The notes beneath the pieces are model-generated. The model had not been told where the DNA came from. It saw only the letters and a program-made list of their open reading frames with translations, and ran no database searches. This document shows, piece by piece, positions 22,195-29,383 of a stretch of DNA of 35,166 nt (positions are counted from its first letter, which is position 1; each line of letters begins with the position of its first letter). This stretch comes from an uncultured Oscillospiraceae bacterium. GTDB lineage: Bacteria; Bacillota; Clostridia; Oscillospirales; Oscillospiraceae. The position numbers were made by a program, and so were the translations under genes. Location: contig CALWXC010000022.1 of the NCBI GenBank assembly GCA_944385415.1, positions 1 through 35,166 on the forward strand, in the 5' to 3' direction.

Positions 22195-23964
22195 ATAAAA
22201 AAGAATCCACAGGTTGTGACCATTTTCAAAAAGATCTATGGGCTGTTGGAATGGAGACAGAAGCAGGCCTTTGCCCTGATTCTGCTGGTGATGGCCGTCT
22301 CTGCGGCCCTGACCCAGTTTACCCCCAAGGCCATCGGCTGGCTGACCGATGACATTCTCCAGCAAAATTCCCTGAATTTTGGGAAGATCGTCCCCATTTT
22401 GTGCGCCATTCTCGTGGTTACCGTGGTCAATGAGCTTTTGAAAATCGGTCGGAGACTGCTGGTGGAAGACACGGCCACCAAATTTGAAAAGAAAGCCCGT
22501 GGGCTGGTCATTGTCTCGCTGCTGCGGGCGCCCCTGGCCTTTTTCAAAGAAACCATGACGGGAAACATCCATGGCCGGTTGAACCGCTGTCTGGACGGCA
22601 CGGTGAAGCTGGAGAAGCTCCTGTTTATGGACCTGGCTCCGGCCATCTTTAACAGTGTAGCCGCCGTTGTGGTCATCGTCACCACCCTGCCGCCGGTGCT
22701 GGCCCTGCCCATGCTGCTGGTGGTCCCCATCGGCATCGCCATTGTGTTCCGCCAGATCAGCACCCAGCGGGGTATCCGGGTGGAGCTGTTGGAAACCAAG
22801 GCGGCCATGGACGGCTCCATCGTCGAGTTGTTAAACGGCATTGAAGTCATCCGGATCATTGACAGCGTCGCGCTGGAACAGGAACGGTTTGACCGGAAAT
22901 CGGAGTTTTTACGGGCCAAGGAAATGCGCCATCACGTCCAGATGGCCAAATACGACTGTCTCAAATTTCTCAATGAAGCGGTGTTCACCGTGCTGATGAT
23001 CGGTATTTCCGCCTATTTGGCCACGCAAAACGTCATCAGCACCGGCGCGGTTCTGACCTCCTATCTCTGCTTCAATCAGCTGCTCAAACCTCTGGAAGAG
23101 CTGCACCGGATTTTGGATGAGCTGTCGGAAAGCATGGTACTGGCTGAGGATTATTTCCGCTTGGCAGAGATTCCCTGTGATTTTTCCTTTCTCCCTCTGG
23201 AAGCGGCGCCAACTGTTTCCACAAAAGAGCCGGAAACCGCCGTCGAACTGCACCATGTGTCCTTTGCCTATCATTCGGACAAAGTGATTCTCCATGATCT
23301 GGACCTGACCATTCCCCATGGAATGTTCCTGGGCATTGCAGGCCCCAGCGGCTGCGGCAAATCCTCTCTGATTAAAGCCGTCTGCAAACTGGAAAACTAC
23401 ACCGGCACCATCCAAATTGGCGGCCGGGACCTGCGGCAGTTTTCCAGAAAAGAACTGGCCAACACCATCGCCTTAGTGCCGCAGAATCCATTTCTCATTG
23501 CCGGGACCATCTATGAAAACGTCTGTTATGGACTGGAGCGGCAGCCCCCGGAGCAGGAAGTCTATGGGGTCATTGACAAAGCCTGTCTTCGGGCGTTTGT
23601 GGACAGTCTCCCAGACACCATCCACACTGTTTTGGCCGAAGGCGGCGCCAACCTGTCGGGCGGTCAGAAGCAACGCATTGCCATTGCCAGAATTTTTCTG
23701 AGAAAACCGGACATTTTGATTTTGGATGAAGCCACCTCGGCGCTGGACAACACCTCGGAACGGCTGATTCAAAGCGCCATCGAACAGCTGATGAAAGAGA
23801 CCGGCATGACGGTGCTCTCCATCGCCCACCGGCTTACCACGCTGAAAAATGCGGACCGAATCATTGTCATGGACGGTGGCCGCATTGTCCAGAGCGGAAC
23901 CTATGGAGAACTGATCGAACAGGACGGCATTTTCAGCGATATGTACCATGGAAAGCTGAAATAA
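22195..23964 (+). CDS. ABC exporter, fused membrane and ATPase domains
   Basis: This is a half-transporter of about 590 residues with six membrane segments (roughly the first 320 residues) and a C-terminal ATPase. The ATPase has Walker A GPSGCGKSS, Q-loop LVPQNPF, signature NLSGGQKQR, Walker B ILILDEATSALD and switch His in SIAHRLTT. It probably works as a homodimer exporting a lipid, drug or peptide; the substrate is unknown. The start is problematic. The frame is open from TTG 22060, but the only good ribosome site (GGAGG at 22182-22186) points 8 nt downstream to an ATA codon at 22195. A GTG at 22216 is the nearest ordinary start. I annotate from the ATA, with the GTG as alternative. Confidence 0.9.
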   Translation: MKKNPQVVTIFKKIYGLLEWRQKQAFALILLVMAVSAALTQFTPKAIGWLTDDILQQNSLNFGKIVPILCAILVVTVVNELLKIGRRLLVEDTATKFEKKARGLVIVSLLRAPLAFFKETMTGNIHGRLNRCLDGTVKLEKLLFMDLAPAIFNSVAAVVVIVTTLPPVLALPMLLVVPIGIAIVFRQISTQRGIRVELLETKAAMDGSIVELLNGIEVIRIIDSVALEQERFDRKSEFLRAKEMRHHVQMAKYDCLKFLNEAVFTVLMIGISAYLATQNVISTGAVLTSYLCFNQLLKPLEELHRILDELSESMVLAEDYFRLAEIPCDFSFLPLEAAPTVSTKEPETAVELHHVSFAYHSDKVILHDLDLTIPHGMFLGIAGPSGCGKSSLIKAVCKLENYTGTIQIGGRDLRQFSRKELANTIALVPQNPFLIAGTIYENVCYGLERQPPEQEVYGVIDKACLRAFVDSLPDTIHTVLAEGGANLSGGQKQRIAIARIFLRKPDILILDEATSALDNTSERLIQSAIEQLMKETGMTVLSIAHRLTTLKNADRIIVMDGGRIVQSGTYGELIEQDGIFSDMYHGKLK

Positions 23965-23995
23965 TGTACAGATGGAACAAAAAAGAACGAACGGA

Positions 23996-24016
23996 GGTGC
24001 TGCACTGGGCAGCACC
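23996..24016. terminator. Hairpin between convergent genes
   Basis: An 8-bp stem (23996-24003 with 24009-24016) lies between the exporter and the minus-strand membrane gene. The plus-strand exit is A-rich. On the minus strand a T6 run comes only about ten bases later. It is a plausible but imperfect terminator. Confidence 0.5.
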
Positions 24017-24048
24017 CCCGAAAAATTTAGAAAATAGTATATGTACCG

Positions 24049-24687
24049 TCAGCGCTGGGCGTTTCTGCGCTGCTTTTCAATGCTCCGCTTGCGGAATACC
24101 AGGCACAGCACAACATACAGCACCAGCATCAGGATGAGAGAGCCTTTTTCCAAATAGCGATACAGAGGACGAGAAACAAAGTATTCACCCTCAGTCATCA
24201 CCTTGGCAAAATCGCCCTTCATTTCCAGATAGTGGTCCTCTACATCCAGATAGGGGCAATCCACCTGGGCGATTTGTTCCTCGGTCAGCGGGAGCCACTG
24301 GCCCACCGGCGTCCGGCGCATGGGGGATTCCAGAAGCTCCGTAGCGTCCCAGTTCACACGAATCAGAACGCTTTCCTCATTTTCCAACTCCAGTTCATAA
24401 TAGTTTTTGCCATCGATGACATAGGGCGTATCGCGCAGGCGTCCGATGGTGTAGAACAACGCAGTATCCATGGCTTCAAATTCGGCAATGGAGGATGCCA
24501 ACGGGGTATCGGCAGTGGGTTCCGCGCCGATGTCTCCCGGTTCCAGTTGCAGACTTTCCATGTAGGCCGGATAGGTGACCCGGTTGGTATACTGCCGGTA
24601 CAGGGTGGTACTGAGCAGCATCAGACCCACAGACACCACAACGGCAATGAGAATTGCTGGAAAGGCGTATTTTGGTACTTTGATCAT
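24049..24687 (-). CDS. Two-TM protein of unknown function
   Basis: This is a 212-residue protein with an N-terminal membrane segment (about residues 8-30, FPAILIAVVVSVGLMLLST) and another near the C-terminus (ILMLVLYVVLCLVF) followed by a basic tail. The extracytoplasmic part between them (about 130 residues) is acidic and includes IGRLRDTPYVIDGKNYYELE and PVGQWLPLTEEQIAQV. I do not recognise the family. The ATG at 24685-24687 has GGAGGAG 6 nt upstream, and a promoter candidate at 24809-24837 supports it over longer open frames. It converges with the ABC exporter, with no clear functional link. Confidence 0.78.
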   Translation of the reverse strand: MIKVPKYAFPAILIAVVVSVGLMLLSTTLYRQYTNRVTYPAYMESLQLEPGDIGAEPTADTPLASSIAEFEAMDTALFYTIGRLRDTPYVIDGKNYYELELENEESVLIRVNWDATELLESPMRRTPVGQWLPLTEEQIAQVDCPYLDVEDHYLEMKGDFAKVMTEGEYFVSRPLYRYLEKGSLILMLVLYVVLCLVFRKRSIEKQRRNAQR

Positions 24688-24808
24688 AAAAAACTCCTCC
24701 ATTCTTTTTAGCCATTGCTGCGGCAGAATGTGTTCCCCTTGGCGCACCAGTTGGGGTGCGCTTCCATGCGGCTGCCGGACCGTCCGCAGCATTTGACAGA
24801 ATGGAATT

Positions 24809-24837
24809 ATCATACCGCAGATTCCGCCGCCTGTCCA
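24809..24837 (-). promoter_or_regulatory. Promoter of the two-TM protein gene
   Basis: On the minus strand TGGACA (24832-24837) and TATGAT (24809-24814) are 17 nt apart, each one base from consensus. Confidence 0.65.
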
Positions 24838-24889
24838 GTAATTTGAAAAATCTGCCGGTGATGTGTCTGTGGCAGGCTAATCGGTTTTG

Positions 24890-24973
24890 TCAGCATCCAC
24901 CCTCCATCGGCGTTATGTTGTAGGCAGCGCGGCAGTCGGTAACTGAAATAGGTGGACGTAAAGACTGCAACAT
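24890..24973 (-). CDS. Possible 27-residue small ORF
   Basis: The ATG at 24971-24973 has a good GGAGG 7 nt upstream and overlaps the stop of the next small ORF as TAATG. The peptide starts MLQSLRPPISVTDCR and ends EGGC. There is no supporting homology I can name, and the whole 24838-25196 stretch could instead be a non-coding intergenic repeat. It is listed because the ribosome site is real and the coupling is neat. Confidence 0.25.
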   Translation of the reverse strand: MLQSLRPPISVTDCRAAYNITPMEGGC

Positions 24974-25119
24974 TATATTTCCTCCATGAACATTTGCTGT
25001 CTGTACGCCAAGATGCCCGCGTTTTCTGGAGCTAAGCCATTACACCCGGATTTTTTCCGCCAAACAGAACGCGCAGTTGCTGTGAACCCTCTGGCGATAT
25101 CCCCACAAAAGAAATGCAT
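24973..25119 (-). CDS. Possible 48-residue small ORF
   Basis: The ATG at 25117-25119 opens a basic 48-residue frame (MHFFCGDIARGFTATARSVW...) whose TAA overlaps the next ATG. Its own ribosome site is weak and the composition does not resemble a known family. It could be a spurious frame in an intergenic repeat. Apart from these two frames and the hairpin at 25197-25234, I see nothing convincing between 24838 and 25352. Confidence 0.2.
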   Translation of the reverse strand: MHFFCGDIARGFTATARSVWRKKSGCNGLAPENAGILAYRQQMFMEEI

Positions 25120-25196
25120 TCTGGCACTTCAGAACCTACATCCCTTTACGTTTCTAACAGGGAGTGATACCATTACGTGCAATGCTTTCTATTCAA

Positions 25197-25234
25197 AAGG
25201 GCTTGCCCTCTGCATTTGCAGACAGCAAGCCCTT
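25197..25234. repeat. Dispersed hairpin repeat, copy 1
   Basis: A 10-bp stem AAGGGCTTGC/GCAAGCCCTT encloses an inner TCTGC/GCAGA stem. A near-identical unit lies at 32827-32861, and flanking bases are also shared (a CGTTTTCT-TGT/GAA-like stretch follows both). On the minus strand it ends in TTTTG beyond the stop of the hypothetical gene at 25353, so it may serve as its terminator. Confidence 0.65.
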
Positions 25235-25352
25235 CCCTCTTTTTTCTTTCTGAATTGCTGGTTGCACCACTCTTGCAGGCTCGTTTTCTCTGTAGAATGG
25301 AGTGCAGCCGTTTTCCAAGGTACACCCTCTATTTCAAACTTGTTCCCCTGTT

Positions 25353-26654
25353 TCAGTCTTCTTGACTGCTCGTCCAAACCGGTTCCATGGGCGCTTTCCC
25401 ATTGCGAATCTCATCCGACATCCGCTGAAGGTCTGCTTTTGTAATCGGCACCTGATAGTGATGGAATTTTCCATCCTCCAACAGCCACAGCCCATAATTT
25501 GGATCAATAATTGCAAATTCTTCTTCCGGATTGAGTTCTTCGGATGGCGCCGGTTCCTCTGTCTCGGTAGTTTCAGATCGCCCAGGCTCTTCCGGAACCT
25601 CTACCAGCTTCCCGTTTACATAGTCAATGCTGAGATTGGCATCGGGAGCGCCATCCCAACCGCGCAGGCCCAGATATGTATACGTGTGGTGGTATTGCTC
25701 CAGGCCAATATCACCGGCTTTCTGCGCTCCCATTTTGTTTACCAGTTCTTCCAGCACAGACCACAATTCCCGACCATCCGGCAGATAAAAATGGCCATCG
25801 CCGCTTTGCAGTTCCCGCATATCATACCCTGTCAGCTGCTCTGTAAGATGGTATAGTCCGGTCTTATAGGTAGCTGCGTTGGCGGTAGCCTTTTCAGGAT
25901 CAGACAGCCAGAGAAGATAATACAGGTTATATCCATTTTCTCCCTGGTTGAGTGCATCTTCAATCCGCTGCGCTAATGTGCTATCCTCAAGGCCACCCAC
26001 ACGAATCCGGTAGTCGTAAGGGTCAATTGTTAAACGAAGTGATGCGCCATCTGGTAGGTCAATGCCATGTTCGTCCAGCAAAGTTCCTATTGATGTTTCA
26101 ATTTCATTTCGAACCTGTTGACCGGTACTCTCTATTACACCTGCAAGTGTTACGTCACTGAGATCAACGCCTAACATCCGAAACGCATAATTGTTCGGAT
26201 AATCTTCAACCACCATACGGCCTGTTATATAGTAATTTGTTTCAGTTTTCCAGGCATTTTCACGCTCTGCTGGTGTCATATCATGACGAAAATATGGAGA
26301 ATCCGCATTTTTGTATTTATCATCAATGTGTTGCTGTGGGTCTGCAAACTTCATATTTTCTTCGGCTTGATTATAATAATAATTTCGAATCGTGTTGTGG
26401 ATCTTTAGATATCGCTCCATAAATTCCGTCATGGGATTCGGAAACGTTGTATCTCCCTGCGCGATGGATTTATTTCCCATTTCCGTCTGATTATTAGACG
26501 AATTGGCGTAGGCGGCTCTTGCTTCCGGCGAAATCGTAACCTGATCCTGTCCGGCTGTCATGGACTTTGCTGTGGTCTGCTTTCCGTCTGTTGCAGCCAG
26601 TTTTGCATATCCCACCGATGCGGCTCGGTTGTTCCATGATATCTGCATGCTCAA
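25353..26654 (-). CDS. Hypothetical protein of 433 residues
   Basis: This protein starts MSMQISWNNRAASVGYAKLA and has the phrase QVTISPEARAAYA near residue 40, a motif seen in some uncharacterised Firmicutes proteins. There is no signal peptide or membrane segment. The middle is helical and charged, with ASLRLTIDPYDYRIRVGGLE around residue 205. A Glu/Pro/Thr-rich spacer (about 350-385) precedes the C-terminal end APMEPVWTSSQED. I do not recognise a function. The TTG at 26654 sits 7 nt after AAAGGGTG; an ATG two codons in is also possible. A deleted partial copy of its C-terminal end lies just upstream at 26690-26813. This stretch is more AT-rich than its neighbours. Confidence 0.75.
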   Translation of the reverse strand: MSMQISWNNRAASVGYAKLAATDGKQTTAKSMTAGQDQVTISPEARAAYANSSNNQTEMGNKSIAQGDTTFPNPMTEFMERYLKIHNTIRNYYYNQAEENMKFADPQQHIDDKYKNADSPYFRHDMTPAERENAWKTETNYYITGRMVVEDYPNNYAFRMLGVDLSDVTLAGVIESTGQQVRNEIETSIGTLLDEHGIDLPDGASLRLTIDPYDYRIRVGGLEDSTLAQRIEDALNQGENGYNLYYLLWLSDPEKATANAATYKTGLYHLTEQLTGYDMRELQSGDGHFYLPDGRELWSVLEELVNKMGAQKAGDIGLEQYHHTYTYLGLRGWDGAPDANLSIDYVNGKLVEVPEEPGRSETTETEEPAPSEELNPEEEFAIIDPNYGLWLLEDGKFHHYQVPITKADLQRMSDEIRNGKAPMEPVWTSSQED

Positions 26655-26689
26655 ATTTTCACACCCTTTCTCATTGGAATGTCATGTCC

Positions 26690-26813
26690 CCAAGGTACAC
26701 CCTCTATTTCAAACTTGTTCCCCTGTTGCAGTTTTCTTGACTGCTCGTCCAAACCGGTTCCATGGGCGCTTTCCCATTTACAGAGTCAATGCTGAGATTG
26801 GCGTCGGGAGCCC
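26690..26813 (-). pseudogene. Remnant of a duplicate of the adjacent hypothetical gene
   Basis: Bases 26690-26778 match 25315-25403 (the gene's end and its 3' flank) with two differences. Bases 26779-26813 then match 25617-25651. The remnant thus lacks the 213 bp between, exactly 71 codons. Both junctions carry the same short CCC(A/G)TT sequence. Its reading passes from ANLSIDSVNGK straight to APMEPVWTSSQEN, and the original stop is changed from TGA to TGC. The 5' part of the copy is gone. Confidence 0.85.
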
Positions 26814-26829
26814 ATGATTTTTTTGTTGA

Positions 26830-27273
26830 TTATGCCTTGATTGAGTCAGAAGTGATTGTCTGAGTTTCAGAATCGCTACCGCTCCATACCGTGACCGTGG
26901 TTACGATTCGATAGGACTTCCCAGAAGTGACTTCATAAGAAGCGTTTAACTCAGCACTGCGCCCGGATTCCGTCGCACTCCAGCTCTTTACAGTGCTCCA
27001 GAAAATCAATCCCTTTTCCTGCAGCTCCACAGTTACTTTACACTTGGTTGCCACAGAAGAGTTGCCTCTGACACGAGCATATACCATGGCCGCTCCATCA
27101 GAGATATAGAACTTGTGGCTAGCGTCATAGATGTATTCCATCAACGGCATAACTTGGGAACTTTGCGGATTGACCACAGCAGCATCGGCGGCCTGAGCCT
27201 GCGGAGCCGGGAATACGGTTAAGCAAGCAAATACGCACAGGAACGCAGCAACGATTCTTTTCTTGATCGACAT
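26830..27273 (-). CDS. Small secreted protein, DUF6147-like
   Basis: This is a 147-residue exported protein. The signal peptide MSIKKRIVAAFLCVFACLTV ends at about AQAADA. The mature part is a beta-rich domain of about 115 residues (FYISDGAAMVYARVRGNSSV, VTVELQEKG, WSTVKSWSATESGRSAELNA, YRIVTTVTVWSG). This resembles the small secreted DUF6147 family of Firmicutes. The function is unknown. The ATG at 27271-27273 has GGGGGT 7 nt upstream. A 14-bp inverted repeat, ATCTATAAATAGAT (27296-27309), lies in the leader. The gene follows the sigma/anti-sigma pair on the same strand after 64 bp and could be a target of that sigma factor. Confidence 0.75.
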   Translation of the reverse strand: MSIKKRIVAAFLCVFACLTVFPAPQAQAADAAVVNPQSSQVMPLMEYIYDASHKFYISDGAAMVYARVRGNSSVATKCKVTVELQEKGLIFWSTVKSWSATESGRSAELNASYEVTSGKSYRIVTTVTVWSGSDSETQTITSDSIKA

Positions 27274-27337
27274 ACAGAACACCCCCTTTCTTCACATCTA
27301 TAAATAGATACGATGAAGGGGGGGTAAATAGGGACAC

Positions 27338-28036
27338 TCAATTCGAAATTTTTTCTATTTTTTCTGCCACAATTTTCAGCTCATCCATGCTGATATTACC
27401 ATACAGATCGTAAACCACATTCCCATCAATCCAGACAATGCTGCTATCGCTTTCCTTTGTGTTGAAAACTGCATTGAAACCATGAACAGACCCAACGGTA
27501 TAACCGGAATTTTCTGTGTCGAGAATCCAATCGTATTTATTGTTCTCACCAAAAGGTTCCTGTGTGAGCTCAAAGAAAAGCCCTGCATTATTCTCATATA
27601 TGATATGGCGTTGGCCGGTGGGTATCATCTCGTTTTCAGTCTCCTGCATCCCTTCTGGAATATACCCAAAGCTGATTTCGGGAAGAACGATGTTGTCTGC
27701 GTCAGAGACATTGGATGAAAAATGATATTGTGTCAGCTCATTGAAAACATGGACAACGAACTCAATCACTTTTGCTCGGTACGCTTCCACCGTCATCAGC
27801 CCGCAAAAGCTCACGGTTGCAATCACCAGCACCGCCGCCGCAGTCCGCTTCATAACGCGAAGCATCTTGTTTATTTTGGGGGAGCGGCGTTGCTCCCTGA
27901 TCAGCTTCTGCATGTTTCGTTCAAACGCCTTGGAGCAGCAAACCGGCGGGAGTTCTTCAGGAGCGGGCAGTGTGCTAAGGTAAATGTTCCGCGCCTCGGC
28001 TGCGTGCTGAAATAGCAGGTCGTCTGTCAGTTTCAT
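27338..28036 (-). CDS. DUF4367-type membrane protein, probable anti-sigma factor
   Basis: This 232-residue protein is paired with an ECF sigma gene. The N-terminal cytoplasmic part (1-68) is followed by one membrane segment (AAAVLVIATVSFCGLMTV) and an extracytoplasmic domain. The latter, with FGYIPEGMQETENEMIPTGQ, HIIYENNAGLFFELTQEP and VWIDGNVVYDLYG, fits DUF4367. By arrangement it should hold the sigma factor inactive until an envelope signal arrives. The ATG at 28034-28036 is 4 nt after the sigma stop, so the two are coupled; the longer frame into the sigma gene is spurious. Confidence 0.85.
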   Translation of the reverse strand: MKLTDDLLFQHAAEARNIYLSTLPAPEELPPVCCSKAFERNMQKLIREQRRSPKINKMLRVMKRTAAAVLVIATVSFCGLMTVEAYRAKVIEFVVHVFNELTQYHFSSNVSDADNIVLPEISFGYIPEGMQETENEMIPTGQRHIIYENNAGLFFELTQEPFGENNKYDWILDTENSGYTVGSVHGFNAVFNTKESDSSIVWIDGNVVYDLYGNISMDELKIVAEKIEKISN

Positions 28037-28040
28037 GCCC

Positions 28041-28571
28041 TCATCCCTCCTGTTCCTCCAGAGTCTGTTCCAGCTTTTTCTTGGCCCGCTGGATGGTCTT
28101 ATGGACATTGGCCAATGACATGGACAAAATGTTGGCGATTTCGGCCTCAGAAAACCCATTGTCATATCGAAGCAGTAAGACTTCACGATACTTTGCCGGG
28201 AGCGTTGCCATGGCCAGCGCAAGCGTTGACGCATGTTCCACAGATTCTATCTCTTTGACAGAACCCAGTTCCAGATCGTCTTCCTCCATAGAGACACGCT
28301 GTAACTTTTTCTGTCGCCGCCAAAGGTCTATCGCTGTCCTCTCAACAATCATTACGGTTAAGTTCTTCGTTTTGGGACACTTTGGGTCCTCAATTTGGTC
28401 GATAATTTTAATAATTTTCAGAAATGCCTCCTGTACCGCGTCTTCTGCATCCTGCTGGTTATGTAAAATTCCCTTGGATACATAGAACATTAAATTGCGA
28501 TACTCCAGATAGATCTGTTCAAATTTCGACTTTTCCTCTGGAGTTTCCAGCATTTGCAGATAAATCAGCAC
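28041..28571 (-). CDS. ECF RNA polymerase sigma factor (first pair)
   Basis: This is a 176-residue sigma-70 factor of the extracytoplasmic-function class. Region 2 spans about residues 20-85 (YRNLMFYVSKGILHNQQDAE, DAVQEAFLKIIK) and region 4 spans 120-170 (LPAKYREVLLLRYDNGFSEA, then ANVHKTIQRAKKKL). It has the start MLIYLQMLETPEEKSKFEQI typical of a clostridial ECF group. The start is a GTG at 28569-28571 with GGCGGTG upstream. It is coupled to the DUF4367 gene and diverges from a second, unrelated ECF gene across 250 bp. Confidence 0.93.
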   Translation of the reverse strand: MLIYLQMLETPEEKSKFEQIYLEYRNLMFYVSKGILHNQQDAEDAVQEAFLKIIKIIDQIEDPKCPKTKNLTVMIVERTAIDLWRRQKKLQRVSMEEDDLELGSVKEIESVEHASTLALAMATLPAKYREVLLLRYDNGFSEAEIANILSMSLANVHKTIQRAKKKLEQTLEEQEG

Positions 28572-28767
28572 ACAAAAACACCGCCTGAATCAAATGGTTT
28601 ACAGAATGGCAGCCTGAACACTCGCCAAGAACCGGCTGTATAAAGCCGCATATATTCATTTATCGACAAATTACCACAAAACCATAACGCCGCGCCCCAT
28701 TGAAAGCCAGGCGGTTTGTGTCATCGGAAAATCCATGTCAGGTTGCGGCAGTTCTTTTTGAGTTCGC

Positions 28768-28793
28768 GTAACCTGGGCCCTGCCGTTTCCGTC
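28768..28793 (+). promoter_or_regulatory. Candidate ECF-type autoregulated promoter
   Basis: GTAACC (28768-28773) and CGTC (28790-28793) are 16 nt apart, the form of ECF sigma promoters (an AAC-containing -35 and a CGTC-type -10). It lies 29 bp before the second sigma gene, suggesting autoregulation. The rest of 28572-28767 holds only a small hairpin (CGGCT/AGCCG near 28630) and no gene. Confidence 0.5.
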
Positions 28794-28822
28794 TTACATA
28801 GTAGATGGAAAGGAGGAGTCCC

Positions 28823-29383
28823 ATGGATGACGAAGCAATTTTAACGCTATATTTGGCACGGGACCAGGAAGCGATCCGGGAGACAGACCTCAAATATGGC
28901 GCCTATTGCCGGCGGATCTCCCAGCAGATTCTCGGCAGCAGAGAAGACGCAGAAGAGTGTGTCAACGATACCTGGTTACAGGCATGGAACAAGATTCCGC
29001 CCCAGCGGCCACAGTATTTCCAGGCATTTCTCGGGCGTATCGCCCGCAATCTGAGCCTGGACCGCTGGGACCGCCGTCAGGCGAAAAAGCGGGGCGGCGG
29101 TCAAACCAACGTGCTGCTTTCGGAGCTGGAAGCGTGCCTGCCGTCCTCGGATGTACTGGAACGGCGGCTGGAAGAGCAGGAGCTGGGGAACCTTTTAAGC
29201 CGGTGGCTGTTCCAGCAGCCGGAGAAAAACCGGGTGGCCTTTGTCCGGCGGTACTGGTACGCCGATTCCCTGGCAGAGACAGCGGCACGGATTGGATGCA
29301 GCACCGGCGCGGCCAAGTCTCTGCTGCACCGCATGCGGCACAATCTCCGGAACTATTTAGAAAAGGAAGGTGTATGGAAATGA
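28823..29383 (+). CDS. ECF RNA polymerase sigma factor (second pair)
   Basis: This is a 186-residue ECF sigma factor. Region 2 (about 12-80) reads LYLARDQEAIRETDLKYGAY, SREDAEECVNDTWLQAWNKI and AFLGRIARNLSLDRWDRRQA. Region 4 (130-180) reads PEKNRVAFVRRYWYADSLAE, then TGAAKSLLHRMRHNL. The ATG at 28823 has AAGGAGGAG just upstream; an earlier in-frame ATG lies before that site. It overlaps the anti-sigma gene by 4 nt (ATGA). It belongs to a different ECF group from the neighbouring divergent sigma factor and may regulate itself from the promoter at 28768-28793. Confidence 0.93.
   Translation: MDDEAILTLYLARDQEAIRETDLKYGAYCRRISQQILGSREDAEECVNDTWLQAWNKIPPQRPQYFQAFLGRIARNLSLDRWDRRQAKKRGGGQTNVLLSELEACLPSSDVLERRLEEQELGNLLSRWLFQQPEKNRVAFVRRYWYADSLAETAARIGCSTGAAKSLLHRMRHNLRNYLEKEGVWK

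Noticed and set aside
24986..25444. 152-codon plus-strand frame
   Set aside because: It is Cys/Ser/Phe-rich, reads through the hairpin repeat and the 3' end of the minus-strand hypothetical gene, and has no domain.
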